Below are positions 25,473 through 35,905 of a DNA stretch of 64,000 bases, piece by piece (position 1 is the stretch's first letter; each line of letters starts with the position of its first letter). Below the pieces are notes generated by a model that saw only the letters and a list, made by a program, of their open reading frames with translations, had not been told where the DNA came from and searched no databases. The stretch spans positions 744,001 to 808,000 of the forward strand of contig NZ_WACG01000001.1 of the NCBI RefSeq assembly GCF_009193255.1, given 5' to 3'. The position numbers and the translations under genes are program-made. This stretch comes from Arthrobacter koreensis (GTDB taxonomy: Bacteria > Actinomycetota > Actinomycetes > Actinomycetales > Micrococcaceae).

Positions 25473-25744
25473 AAAAAGACAGGCAACTTTCGGTAAATGG
25501 CCCCCTAGGCCATCTGGCGCAGAGGGTTCGCCGAAGAAAAGTCAGACAGTGTCCACCGCACGTACCGAACGGGCGGGACAAAAGAAAGCGTTCATCGACG
25601 CAGGTTGCGCTGCTTACACACGCGGCTTTTAGGCGCGGCAGTCGCAACAACTTCCCCTAGTTTACCGGATCGCCTCCAGTTACCTAATTAGGGGTGCTTA
25701 CATGCAGACCCGGCCCTGGCTGCCCCCGGGTAGCATTAACACCG
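25473..25744. other. Divergent intergenic region, helicase / trmB
   Basis: About 270 bases. On the minus strand TAAACT (25659-25664) with TTAGGT 17 bases upstream (25682-25687) could drive the helicase, leaving a leader of about 180 bases. The palindrome CCTAATTAGG at 25683-25692 overlaps that -35 region. On the plus strand TAGCAT at 25731 serves trmB. Confidence 0.4.
25731..25736 (+). promoter_or_regulatory. -10 box for trmB, near-leaderless
   Basis: TAGCAT lies eight bases before ATG 25745, slightly longer than the six-base spacing seen elsewhere. Confidence 0.45.
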
Positions 25745-26599
25745 ATGACTACTGACCCAGCCCTGCCCGTTTCCGACGCAGCCGACGGGCCTGAAAACCC
25801 CGATTCCGTGCATTTCCGGGCCCCGGTGTCCTTCGTCCGCAGGGGATCCCGCCTGCAGGGCCGTCGCCAGCAGGCCTGGGATGAACTCTCGGATGTCTTC
25901 GTCATCGACGTTCCACGCGTGCACTCGGACACTTCGGTGGACCCGGAGTACGTGTTCGACGCCGAGGCGGCTTTTGGGCGCAAGGCTCCCCTCGTCGTCG
26001 AAATAGGTTCCGGCCTCGGCGAAGCCATCACCCATGCCGCGGAGCAGAATCCGGACAAGAACTTCCTGGCAGTCGAGGTATACCTGCCAGGTCTCGCCCA
26101 GACGCTGCAGCGCATCGGGCAGAAGAACCTGACCAATGTGCGCGTTGTGCAGGCCAACGCACCCGAAGTCCTCACCACCATGCTTCCGGCCGGTTCCGTT
26201 GACGAACTGTGGGTCTTCTTCCCCGATCCCTGGCACAAGACCCGGCACCACAAGCGGCGCATGGTCAAGGACAGCTTCGCCGAACTGGCTGCCCGGGCAC
26301 TGGCCCCCGGCGGCCTGTGGCGGCTGGCCACCGACTGGTCCGACTACGCCGTCCAGATGCGTGAGGTGCTGGATGCCTCCGCGCAGTTCGAAAGCCTGCA
26401 CCCGGGCGAGCGTTCCGGCGCCGGGAGCCCGCTGACCCAGGTCCGTGCACAGGGGCTCGAAGGCAAGGAGGCGTCCGACGACGTCGATACCCTGGGCGGG
26501 TGGGCCCCGCGTTTCGAGGGCCGGATCCTCACCAGCTTCGAGAACAAGGCCCACCAGGCAGGCCGGCTTATTTTCGATCTGACCTACCGCCGCATCTAG
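25745..26599 (+). CDS. trmB: tRNA (guanine-N7-)-methyltransferase
   Basis: TrmB methylates G46 of tRNA with SAM. The 284-residue protein has motif I VEIGSGLGEAITHAA, the acidic loop FLAVEVYLPGL, and the diagnostic LWVFFPDPWHKTRHHKRRMV. The first 45 residues are a variable extension. The frame is open further upstream (to a GTG at 25694), but ATG 25745 follows the -10 box and fits family starts. Confidence 0.95.
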   Translation: MTTDPALPVSDAADGPENPDSVHFRAPVSFVRRGSRLQGRRQQAWDELSDVFVIDVPRVHSDTSVDPEYVFDAEAAFGRKAPLVVEIGSGLGEAITHAAEQNPDKNFLAVEVYLPGLAQTLQRIGQKNLTNVRVVQANAPEVLTTMLPAGSVDELWVFFPDPWHKTRHHKRRMVKDSFAELAARALAPGGLWRLATDWSDYAVQMREVLDASAQFESLHPGERSGAGSPLTQVRAQGLEGKEASDDVDTLGGWAPRFEGRILTSFENKAHQAGRLIFDLTYRRI

Positions 26600-26692
26600 C
26601 TGCACGGCAGCATCCGGACGCACGGCACCGCCCCATCATCCCCGGACAGCCGGTGTCATTCCGGACCGGGAACTATCGCGAAGGAACAGACG

Positions 26693-27154
26693 ATGACCTT
26701 GAAAGAACAGCTCCAGGCCGACGTAACCGCTCACATGAAGGCCGGCCGAAAGCTCGAGCTGACCACGGTCCGCAACGTTCTTGGCGAAATCGGCACCCGC
26801 GAGAAGTCCGGCAAGACCCCCGTGGACCTGACGGACCAGGAAGTCATCTCGCTGCTGCAGAAGGAAGCTGCCAAGCGCCGTGACACCGCCCGGATCTACG
26901 TGGAGGCCGGCCAGCAGGACCGCGCTGACGCTGAAATCGCCGAGGCCGAGGTCATCGAGGCGTACCTGCCCGAGGCACTCAGCGAGGAGGACGTCACGGC
27001 GATCGTGGACAGTGTCATCGCGGAACTCAAGGCCAGCGGCACCGAGCTGGGCATGCGCTCGATGGGCCAGGTCATGAAGCCGGTTACCGCGAAGGTTGCC
27101 GGGCGGTACGACGGCAAGGCCGTCAGCGACATCGTCCGCTCGCGGCTGGCCTAG
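26693..27154 (+). CDS. GatB/YqeY domain protein
   Basis: A 153-residue protein covering the YqeY domain: LKEQLQADVTAHMKAGRKLELTTVRNVLGEI, then ARIYVEAGQQDRADAE, EAYLPEALSEEDV and MGQVMKPVTAKVAGRYDGK. The domain resembles the tRNA-binding tail of GatB, and a tRNA-related role is assumed but unproven. GAAGGA upstream of the ATG is a good ribosome site. Confidence 0.9.
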   Translation: MTLKEQLQADVTAHMKAGRKLELTTVRNVLGEIGTREKSGKTPVDLTDQEVISLLQKEAAKRRDTARIYVEAGQQDRADAEIAEAEVIEAYLPEALSEEDVTAIVDSVIAELKASGTELGMRSMGQVMKPVTAKVAGRYDGKAVSDIVRSRLA

Positions 27155-27231
27155 CCGTCCCGGACCGGCGTTTCCCCGGCCGCCGAATCCGCTAACGGAA
27201 CCACAGACCTTCTACGCCTTGTGCTGGCGAG

Positions 27232-27253
27232 GTTTGTAGTGCAAACTACTTTG
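27232..27253 (+). promoter_or_regulatory. Overlapping palindromes before the membrane protein/regulator/ABC unit
   Basis: Three nested inverted repeats are visible: GTTTG-N5-CAAAC (27232-27246), GTAGT-N4-ACTAC (27236-27249) and GCAAA-N4-TTTGC (27241-27254). They end at the start codon at 27255. This looks like an operator, probably for the winged-helix regulator encoded two genes on. Binding is an inference. Confidence 0.55.
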
Positions 27254-27254
27254 C

Positions 27255-27950
27255 ATGAGCAAAAACGAAACCGGACCGCACCTACCGGCCGCACCGAAAC
27301 AGTCCACCGCCCACCCGGACTCCTCGGCCGAAGAACTGCCCCTTGACCTGCACTCAGCACTTCGCACCGTGCAGGAGGCAGAGCGTTCCGCCCGCCGAAA
27401 CCTCGGTGGCAACACCGCCCTGGTCTACCTTCTATGGGGCACCACCTGGATTATCGGCTACGGGTCCCTCTGGGGAACGCAGCAGGGACTCCTTGAACTG
27501 GACCCCCCGGCGGCCCTCGGTGTTCTGGGAGTGGCCCTCGCGGCAGCAACCCTGACCACCATCGTCCTGTTTGCCCGCAGCAGCCGCGGCGTCCGCGGGC
27601 AGTCCGCTTTCCAGGGCGGCATGTACGGCCTGGCCTGGGCACTGGGCTTCACCGTCATGGCAGCCATGAGCGCCGTGATCGGCAATTCGGTGGACGAATT
27701 CTGGCTGCGCGGCCTGTTGGTCAACTCCATCGCTGTTCTGGTCGTAGGCCTGCTCTACATCACCGGCGGAATCATCTTCAATGACAAGGCCCAGTCACTG
27801 CTGGGCATCTGGCTGCTGCTGGTCACCATTGCGGCACTGGTGTCCGGTCCGGACTTTTTCCTGGCCGTGTTCCTCTTCCTGGGCGCGACCGGCCTGCTGG
27901 CCGGATCCGCCGTCGAATACCTGCGCACGCGCCGGCAGCGGAACGGCTGA
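27255..27950 (+). CDS. Six-helix membrane protein of a regulator/ABC gene unit, function unknown
   Basis: A 231-residue protein. The first 55 residues are hydrophilic (SALRTVQEAERSARRNLGGN). About six hydrophobic helices then fill residues 56-220, for example ALVYLLWGTTWIIGYGSLWG and LGVLGVALAAATLTTIVLF. It ends in a basic RTRRQRNG tail. No family is recognised with confidence. It sits in front of, and probably shares an operon with, a winged-helix regulator and an ABC-2 exporter. Confidence 0.75.
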   Translation: MSKNETGPHLPAAPKQSTAHPDSSAEELPLDLHSALRTVQEAERSARRNLGGNTALVYLLWGTTWIIGYGSLWGTQQGLLELDPPAALGVLGVALAAATLTTIVLFARSSRGVRGQSAFQGGMYGLAWALGFTVMAAMSAVIGNSVDEFWLRGLLVNSIAVLVVGLLYITGGIIFNDKAQSLLGIWLLLVTIAALVSGPDFFLAVFLFLGATGLLAGSAVEYLRTRRQRNG

Positions 27951-27953
27951 GCG

Positions 27954-28250
27954 ATGCCCGAACTCGATCCCGTAATCCACGCCGAATCCCGCCTGCGAGC
28001 CCTCACTACGCTCAATGAAGTGGGCGAAAACAACCAGATTGCCTTCACCAAGCTGCAGAAGATGCTGGACATGACGGCCGGCAATCTCTCCACCCACCTG
28101 CGGAAGCTCGAAACCGCCGGCTACGTGGAAGTCACCAAAACCATCGAAGGACGTACGCCCGCCACCTACGTGGGCATCACCCCCGAGGGAAAAGCCGCCT
28201 ACGCCCGTTACCGCAAGAACCTCCACGATCTGCTCTCAGGCCTGGCCTAA
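27954..28250 (+). CDS. Winged-helix transcriptional regulator
   Basis: A 98-residue single-domain winged helix. The helix-turn-helix is in IAFTKLQKMLDMTAGNLSTHLRKLETAGYVEVTK, followed by wing residues TIEGRTPATYVGITPEGKAAY. This is the short MarR/ArsR-like type (HTH_34) that often controls the genes beside it. It starts four bases after the membrane protein. The palindromes at 27232-27253 are the obvious candidate operator. Confidence 0.88.
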   Translation: MPELDPVIHAESRLRALTTLNEVGENNQIAFTKLQKMLDMTAGNLSTHLRKLETAGYVEVTKTIEGRTPATYVGITPEGKAAYARYRKNLHDLLSGLA

Positions 28251-28284
28251 CCGCCGCGCCGACCCCTCTCAGGAGCTTTGAACC

Positions 28285-29235
28285 ATGACCATTCCTTCCC
28301 CTCGCGGCGAAGTCCTCTCCGGCGCCTACGGCGTCCGCAAAAGCTACGGCCCGGTGTCCGCCCTGGACGGTATCGATTTCACCGTCACCGCCGGAGAGAC
28401 CGTTGGCCTGTTGGGACCCAACGGCGCCGGCAAGTCCACACTGCTGAACCTGCTCAGCGGACTCCGCCAGCCGGACTCCGGCCGGGTTGAGCTCTTCGGC
28501 CGGGAACCGCGGAACCCGCAGGCGCGCCAGCAGCTGGGCACCACACCGCAGGCCACCTCGGTGCCCGCTACCCTGCGGGTGCGGGAAACGGTGGACTTCG
28601 TCGGGTCGCACTACGCCAACCCCATACCCACAGCCGAACTGCTGGACGGATTCGGACTGGGCCCGGCGGCAGGCAAGCAGTGCGGCGGACTCTCCGGCGG
28701 CCAGCAGCGCCGCCTGCTGGTAGCCCTGGCCCTGGTGGGCCGGCCCCGGCTGGTGATCCTTGATGAACCCACCACCGGCCTGGACGTGGAAGCACGGGAG
28801 AACCTCTGGGAACGGCTGGCCGACTACCGCGCAGCAGGCGGAACACTCCTGATCACCAGCCACTACCTGGACGAGATCCAGAACCTGGCCAGCCGCGTGG
28901 TGGTCATCAACAGCGGAACCGTGGTGGCGGACGGCCAGGTGGATGAAATCCGCAGCCGGGTCAGCGTCAGCCGCGTTTCCTTCCACACTGCCCTGCCGCC
29001 GTCGTTCTTCGACTCCCTGCCGGACACAGTGTCAGCCAGCCTGGCACCGTCCGGCGCCACCACCATCCTCACGCACGACGCCGATGCAACAGTTCGGACG
29101 CTGGTCCGGGACGAGGTGGATTTCCGCGGACTCGAGGTCCACGCCGCGAGCCTGGAGGAAGCATTCATTTCGCTCACCCACTCCCCCGCAGGAGCCGGGC
29201 AGGGCCGCACCATGGACAGGAAGGCAGCCGGATGA
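28285..29235 (+). CDS. ABC transporter ATP-binding protein
   Basis: A 316-residue ATPase of an ABC-2 export system. Walker A is GPNGAGKSTLLNLLSG, the signature is CGGLSGGQQRRLLVALAL, and Walker B is LVILDEPTTGLD. The switch His lies in ITSHYLDE. About 80 extra C-terminal residues follow the ATPase core. AGGAG precedes the ATG, and the stop overlaps the permease start. The exported substrate cannot be read from the sequence. Confidence 0.92.
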   Translation: MTIPSPRGEVLSGAYGVRKSYGPVSALDGIDFTVTAGETVGLLGPNGAGKSTLLNLLSGLRQPDSGRVELFGREPRNPQARQQLGTTPQATSVPATLRVRETVDFVGSHYANPIPTAELLDGFGLGPAAGKQCGGLSGGQQRRLLVALALVGRPRLVILDEPTTGLDVEARENLWERLADYRAAGGTLLITSHYLDEIQNLASRVVVINSGTVVADGQVDEIRSRVSVSRVSFHTALPPSFFDSLPDTVSASLAPSGATTILTHDADATVRTLVRDEVDFRGLEVHAASLEEAFISLTHSPAGAGQGRTMDRKAAG

Positions 29236-30050
29236 GCACCCCAGCAATTCCCGGAAACATGAAACTCCCCGCCAATAAGCCGCTCTTCACACTGATCCGG
29301 ATCCACACCCGGGCGCAGGTGCTTGAACAGCTGCGAATCCCGGTGGCGGTGCTGTCCTCAACGGTTTTCCCCACCCTGGCGCTGGTCTTCTTTGTGCTGC
29401 CGCAGACGGCGGTGACGTCCAACCCGGAAGCCTCACTGATCTCGATCGCGCAGCTGGCCGTGTTCGGCGTGATGAGCGCATTCCTGTTCAACTACGGAAT
29501 CGGCGTGGCCGAGGAGCGGGCCAATCCCTGGAGCAGTTACGTGCGCACCCTGCCTGCCGGGGCTTTCCCCGCCACGGTGGCCCGGGCAGTAACCGCCATG
29601 ATGTTCGCCTTCTTCGCCCTCATACCGGTCCTGGCGGTTGGCGCCGCGACCACCGCCGGACTGCAGCTGTACACCGACGGCACCCTGTCCTGGTGGCGAA
29701 TTCCGGCGTCCGTGGCGGTCTGGCTGCTCTGCGGCCTGCCGTTCCTGTTCCTGGGGCTGCTGATCGGCTACCTGTGCACGTCAAAGGTGGCGATCGCACT
29801 CACCCAGGTGGTGTTCTTCCCGCTGGCCTTCGCGGGTGGAATGATGCTGCCGCCGGCAATCTTCTCCCCGGGGCTGAACACCTTTTCGCTCTTCCTGCCA
29901 TCGCGGGCTGCCCGGGACATCTCCGTGTCTGTCTTTTCCGGAACCGAGCTGGCGCCGTCGTCGGTCATTTGTTTCCTGGCGTGGACCATCCTGCTGTGCG
30001 CGGGGGCTGTGTGGGCCAACCGGCGGGACCAGGGCCGCCGCTTCCGCTGA
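29232..30050 (+). CDS. ABC-2 type permease
   Basis: A 272-residue protein with six hydrophobic segments and the ABC-2 layout: a cytoplasmic N-terminus (IRIHTRAQVLEQLRIP), then helices such as VLSSTVFPTLALVFFVLP and MMFAFFALIPVLAVGAATT, and a PLAFAGGMMLPP segment before the last pair. It partners the ATPase encoded just upstream. Convergent with hspR, with only six bases between the stop codons and no visible terminator. Confidence 0.88.
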   Translation: MSTPAIPGNMKLPANKPLFTLIRIHTRAQVLEQLRIPVAVLSSTVFPTLALVFFVLPQTAVTSNPEASLISIAQLAVFGVMSAFLFNYGIGVAEERANPWSSYVRTLPAGAFPATVARAVTAMMFAFFALIPVLAVGAATTAGLQLYTDGTLSWWRIPASVAVWLLCGLPFLFLGLLIGYLCTSKVAIALTQVVFFPLAFAGGMMLPPAIFSPGLNTFSLFLPSRAARDISVSVFSGTELAPSSVICFLAWTILLCAGAVWANRRDQGRRFR

Positions 30051-30056
30051 GCGCAG

Positions 30057-30584
30057 CTAGCTGGAGCGGAAGAAATCCCCGCGGTCGGCCGTGTAGCCCA
30101 GCTCGGTTTCGACGGCCGCCCCCTTGCCTGCCGGCAGCGCCATGACCCGGCGGCTGCGGGCAACCAGTGCTGCCAGTCCGCTGCGCGAGGCTGCCTTGGC
30201 GGCGGGCGGGCGCTGCCCGCGGGACAGCGTGACGACGTCCCCGGCCAGGCCGGCAGCGAAGACCCGGCCCATGTCGGAGCTGCGCTGCTGCACCTGGTCC
30301 AGCTCGGCGGAGAGCTGGTCCACGCGCTGGCGGAGTCCGTTCACCTGCTGCTGCAGCTGCATGATCCGTTTGATGCCTTCAAGCGAGACGCCTTCCTGGG
30401 ACAGGCGCTGGACCTCCCGCAGCATCTCGATGTCCCGCTGCGAGTACCGGCGGGACCGGCCGGGCGCCCGGCTGGGGCTGACGATGCCCAGCCGGTCGTA
30501 CTGGCGGAGCGTCTGCGGATGCATGTCCGCCAGTTCTGCGGCGACCGAGATCACGAAGATCGGCGCATTGACGTCGATGCCCAC
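30057..30584 (-). CDS. hspR: Heat-shock repressor HspR (MerR family)
   Basis: HspR represses dnaK and clpB by binding HAIR sites, with DnaK as co-repressor. The 175-residue protein has the MerR-type helix-turn-helix ISVAAELADMHPQTLRQYDRLGIVSP, then RRYSQRDIEMLREVQRLSQEGVSLEGIKRIM and a coiled coil (QLQQQVNGLRQRVDQL). It is longer than many HspR because of about 50 basic C-terminal residues. The start is GTG 30584 with a GGAGGAG site. It is the last gene of the operon; matching HAIR sites occur before dnaK and clpB. Confidence 0.95.
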   Translation of the reverse strand: MGIDVNAPIFVISVAAELADMHPQTLRQYDRLGIVSPSRAPGRSRRYSQRDIEMLREVQRLSQEGVSLEGIKRIMQLQQQVNGLRQRVDQLSAELDQVQQRSSDMGRVFAAGLAGDVVTLSRGQRPPAAKAASRSGLAALVARSRRVMALPAGKGAAVETELGYTADRGDFFRSS

Positions 30585-30653
30585 TGCCCTCTCCTCCGCT
30601 TCCCTGGTGTTCCCGTTATATTAGCTGCGCGCGCGGCGTATACGCCTGACGCG

Positions 30654-31643
30654 CTAGAGGCGTGCCTTGGCCGCGAGGCCCGCGCGCGGGTCCTCGCCCT
30701 TGGTCGCGTCCGCGAAAGCTTCAACGGCCGCCTTTGCATCCTTGTTCAGGTGCGAGGGAACCGCGACGTCGACCGTCACCAGCAGGTCGCCGTTGCCCTT
30801 GGATGTGTGGACGCCGCGGCCTTTTACCCGCAGCGTGCGTCCGGAGGGCGTGCCGGCCGGAATCTTAAGCTTGACCTTGTCCGCGGTCAGCGTGGGTACC
30901 TCAATGGTGGCGCCGAGGGCCGCTTCCGGGAACGTGATGGGGACGTGGATGCGGATGTTGTTCCCGTCCCGGACAAAGAAGTCGTGCGGGGTGACGTGCA
31001 CGGTGACCATGAGGTCCCCGTTGCCGGCAGCTCCCGGCATCCCCTTGCCCCGGACCCGGATGCGCTGGCCGTCCTTGACGCCGGCGGGTACACGGACTTC
31101 TACCACTTCGCCGCTGGGTTCACGCAGTCCAATGACGGTTCCGTTGATGGAGCCGGCGAAGGAGATGGTGGTGCTGGCCGTGCGGTCCGCACCCTTCTGG
31201 GGCGGCGCTGATCCAAAGCCTCCGCCGCCGAAACCGCCGCCTCCAAACAGGTCGGCGAACTCCGGCGGGATGTTGCTTCCGCCGGTGCTGTACGTGGTGC
31301 GGCGTGAGCGCCCGGAGGACTGGTTGAACAGTCCGCCGAAGATGTCCTCGAATCCGGCGCCGCCGCCGGCGGGTCCGCCTCCGCCGCCTGCGGAGAACCG
31401 GGCACCGCTGCCCATGGCCCGGATGGCGTCATACTGCTGGCGTTCCTCGGCGTCGGAAAGCACCGAGTAGGCCTCGGAAACATCCTTGAACATCTTCTCC
31501 GCGGACGGATCATTCTGGTTCTGGTCCGGGTGGTACTTACGGGCGAGCTTCCGGTACGACTTCTTGATGTCGGCGTCGGAAGCGTCCTTGGGAACACCCA
31601 GAATCTTGTAGAAATCCTTGTCGACCCAATCCTGGCTAGCCAA
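30654..31643 (-). CDS. dnaJ: DnaJ-family co-chaperone without zinc finger
   Basis: A 329-residue J-protein. The J domain (about 8-75) contains the HPD motif in [11 protein letters not shown] Gly/Phe-rich stretch (about 85-165) follows, then the C-terminal beta-sandwich substrate domains. The four CxxCxGxG zinc repeats of classical DnaJ are absent, so this is a class-B/CbpA-type protein. The start is TTG 31643, preceded by GGAAGGGG; the preceding in-frame codons lack a site and the family begins here. It lies between grpE and hspR. Confidence 0.93.
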   Translation of the reverse strand: MASQDWVDKDFYKILGVPKDASDADIKKSYRKLARKYHPDQNQNDPSAEKMFKDVSEAYSVLSDAEERQQYDAIRAMGSGARFSAGGGGGPAGGGAGFEDIFGGLFNQSSGRSRRTTYSTGGSNIPPEFADLFGGGGFGGGGFGSAPPQKGADRTASTTISFAGSINGTVIGLREPSGEVVEVRVPAGVKDGQRIRVRGKGMPGAAGNGDLMVTVHVTPHDFFVRDGNNIRIHVPITFPEAALGATIEVPTLTADKVKLKIPAGTPSGRTLRVKGRGVHTSKGNGDLLVTVDVAVPSHLNKDAKAAVEAFADATKGEDPRAGLAAKARL

Positions 31644-31741
31644 TTGGTGTCCCCTTCCTGTGTCTTGCATAAACAACGCTTAGGCCTGCTCCGGTACGGA
31701 GCCGCCAGGGACCGCCTTTCGGCGGCCCCTGGCGCAAAGTG

Positions 31742-32353
31742 CTACTGCTCCGGAACGGAGACAATCACCTGTGCCGCGCGCAGCACCCGCTCGTTCGCCT
31801 TATAGCCGGTGCGCAGGATCTGCGTAACGGTGTCGAAGGTGACGTCCGGGCTCTGCTGCTGGATCAGTGCTTCATGGACGTTCGGGTCGAACTCCACTCC
31901 GGTCTCATCGATCCGGCTCAGGCCGTAGCCCTTGAGCGTGTTTTCCAGCTTCACGGAGATCGAAGCGAAAGGCCCCTCCGCCAGGTCGCCGTGCTTGCGG
32001 GCAGCCTCGATGTCGTCCAGGACCGGCAGCAGGGAATTGAGCATTCCCACCACTGCCATTTCCCGGGCGACGTCGCGGTCCCGCTCCACGCGGCGGCGGT
32101 AGTTCACGTACTCGGCCTGCAGCCTCAGCAGGTCATTGCGCAGTTCCGCGGCTTCCGGGGTTCCGGCAGCTGCGGGCGCTTCGGCACCGGCACTGTTCAG
32201 GATTTCCTCCGCCTGGGACAGGGCATCGCCCTCGGCGCCGCCCTCCGCGGCGGGCTGCTCGCCCGCGGATCCTGCCTGCTGTGACTGGGGGTCCAGGTTT
32301 TCCTCGGGTTCGTTGCCCGGGGTCTGGTTTCCGTTCGCGTCCTCAGCAGCCAT
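31742..32353 (-). CDS. grpE: Nucleotide exchange factor GrpE
   Basis: GrpE releases ADP from DnaK. The 203-residue protein has an acidic low-complexity N-terminus (about 1-60), a long coiled helix (LRNDLLRLQAEYVNYRRRVERDRDVAREMAVVGMLNSLLPVLDDIE) and the C-terminal beta domain (GVEFDPNVHEALIQQ, VTQILRTGYKANERVLRAAQVIV). The ATG lies two bases after the dnaK stop, so translation is coupled. Confidence 0.97.
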   Translation of the reverse strand: MAAEDANGNQTPGNEPEENLDPQSQQAGSAGEQPAAEGGAEGDALSQAEEILNSAGAEAPAAAGTPEAAELRNDLLRLQAEYVNYRRRVERDRDVAREMAVVGMLNSLLPVLDDIEAARKHGDLAEGPFASISVKLENTLKGYGLSRIDETGVEFDPNVHEALIQQQSPDVTFDTVTQILRTGYKANERVLRAAQVIVSVPEQ

Positions 32354-32355
32354 GG

Positions 32356-34358
<2,003 letters not shown>

Positions 34359-34388
34359 TTTACTCCGGGGTGGACATTTGTCAACAAA

Positions 34389-34409
34389 CTTGAGCGACAT
34401 CCACTCAAC
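34389..34409 (-). promoter_or_regulatory. HAIR operator, distal, dnaK operon
   Basis: CTTGAGC-N7-ACTCAAC, close to the HspR consensus, centred 51 bases from the proximal site. Confidence 0.88.
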
Positions 34410-34433
34410 CCTCCGGCCGTGGATCCATCGCCG

Positions 34434-34880
34434 TCAATCCCCGATCGCGTGAAGCAGGGAACGCCCCCAGAACTGGGCCTTCTCAACCTCTCCGGACAGG
34501 AGCGGACCTTCCGTTCCCTTCACGTAAAAGGGCTGGGGCGCCGCAACAATCTCCGCACCGCGGCGGCGAAGTTCCTCGGAAAGCTTCCCGGCGGCGTCAC
34601 CGTGGATGAACAGCCGAACCCGGGTGTCGAAGGCGGCCGCCCGCACCCCGTTGAGCTGGTCCGGACCCAGGGCCTCCAGGGCCGCCATGACAATCGGCGT
34701 GGGCCGCCAGCCGTTGATCGGGCTGCCCACCACCAGCAGGTCGCCCTCCTGAAGCGTTTCCGGACGGAACCCCGGCACCTGCGTCGCTTCAGCGTCTACG
34801 TCCCGGAGGGAACCGGCGATCGCTTCGGCGATGCGTCGGGTATTTCCGTAGGCAGAGTCGTAGAGCACAACGGCCTTCAT
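34434..34880 (-). CDS. Flavodoxin-family protein
   Basis: A 148-residue protein with the flavodoxin FMN phosphate loop near its start: VVLYDSAYGNTRRIAEAIA (TxxG-type loop SAYGNT). GDLLVVGSPINGWRPTP is the second FMN loop. It probably binds FMN and carries electrons in the cytoplasm. The reading frame is open far upstream, but ATG 34880 preceded by AAGGAA gives the family N-terminus. A specific redox partner cannot be named. Confidence 0.86.
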   Translation of the reverse strand: MKAVVLYDSAYGNTRRIAEAIAGSLRDVDAEATQVPGFRPETLQEGDLLVVGSPINGWRPTPIVMAALEALGPDQLNGVRAAAFDTRVRLFIHGDAAGKLSEELRRRGAEIVAAPQPFYVKGTEGPLLSGEVEKAQFWGRSLLHAIGD

Positions 34881-35039
34881 CCGGGTTCCTTTCCGGGCCC
34901 CCTGTTCTATGAAGGCACCGCGTCCACGGGGCGCACAAGGGGTAGCTGCTATCCGCGCACCGGACAGGGGAACTCCGCACGATATGACACAGCATGACCT
35001 GTTCCCCGGCTGCGGCGGGTTTTCGGGGCCGGGTCCGCG

Positions 35040-35045
35040 TATCGT
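35040..35045 (+). promoter_or_regulatory. -10 box, leaderless spacing, methyltransferase
   Basis: TATCGT, six bases, then ATG 35052. Confidence 0.5.
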
Positions 35046-35051
35046 CCTGCT

Positions 35052-35855
35052 ATGGCCCAGGACACGTACTCGCATGGACACCACCGCAGCGTTGTGAGCG
35101 CGCACGCCACCCGAAGCGCCGCCGATTCCGCTGCCTACCTCCTCCCGCACCTGCAGCCCGGCCTGCGGGTCCTCGACGTAGGCTGCGGCCCCGGCAGCAT
35201 CACCGTGGACCTCGCAGCGCTGACGGCACCGGGGCTGGTCACCGGGCTGGACCGTTCGGAGGACGTGCTGGTCCAGGCCCGCGCGCTGGCCACCGAGCGG
35301 GGCGCGGACAACGTTGAATTCCAGCCGGGAAACGTCTACGACCTCGATTTCCCGGATGACACGTTCGATGTGGTCCACGCCCACCAGGTTCTCCAGCACC
35401 TCACGGACCCGGTAGCGGCCCTGCACGAGATGCGCCGCGTCACGCGTCCCGGCGGCCTGGTAGCAGTGCGCGACGCCGACTACCGGGCCATGAGCTGGTA
35501 CCCGGAAGTCCCCGAGCTGCAGGAGTGGATGGAAACCTACCAGCAGATCGCCCGCGGCAACCGCGCCGAGCCGGATGCCGGCCGCCGCCTCGTGGCCTGG
35601 GCGCTCGAGGCGGGATTCACCGAACTTGAGCCGTCGTCGTCGAACTGGCTGTACGCAACCGAAGAACGCCGCCGCTGGCACGCGGGTGCCTGGGCTGACC
35701 GGGTGCTCCACTCCGCCTACGCCGAACAGGCCCTGGAACGCGGCCTTGCCACCGGGGAGGACCTGGCCAGGATCGCCGCCGGCTGGAAGCGCTGGGCGGA
35801 TTCGCCGGACGGCTGGTTCCTGATGCCGAACGGGGAGCTGCTGGCCCGGGCATGA
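35052..35855 (+). CDS. Class I SAM-dependent methyltransferase
   Basis: A 267-residue methyltransferase. Motif I is VLDVGCGPGSITVDLAAL at about residues 40-57, the acidic ribose-binding position is in TGLDRSED, and FDVVHAHQVLQHLTDP is motif III-like. RVTRPGGLVAVRDADY follows. The layout resembles UbiE/Methyltransf_11 proteins of broad substrate range; the substrate is unknown. Its own -10 box suggests separate transcription from the flavodoxin gene on the other strand. Confidence 0.88.
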   Translation: MAQDTYSHGHHRSVVSAHATRSAADSAAYLLPHLQPGLRVLDVGCGPGSITVDLAALTAPGLVTGLDRSEDVLVQARALATERGADNVEFQPGNVYDLDFPDDTFDVVHAHQVLQHLTDPVAALHEMRRVTRPGGLVAVRDADYRAMSWYPEVPELQEWMETYQQIARGNRAEPDAGRRLVAWALEAGFTELEPSSSNWLYATEERRRWHAGAWADRVLHSAYAEQALERGLATGEDLARIAAGWKRWADSPDGWFLMPNGELLARA

Positions 35856-35893
35856 CGGACCTGCACTGACGCAGCGCGGCATCCGGTGCTGGG

Positions 35894-35899
35894 TAGGCT
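35894..35899 (+). promoter_or_regulatory. -10 box, leaderless spacing, LMW-PTP
   Basis: TAGGCT, six bases, then ATG 35906. Confidence 0.55.
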
Positions 35900-35905
35900 G
35901 GAAAC

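Noticed and set aside
34881-35882. N-terminal extension of the flavodoxin frame
   Set aside because: It is antisense to the methyltransferase gene. The flavodoxin motif begins at ATG 34880 with a good ribosome site.
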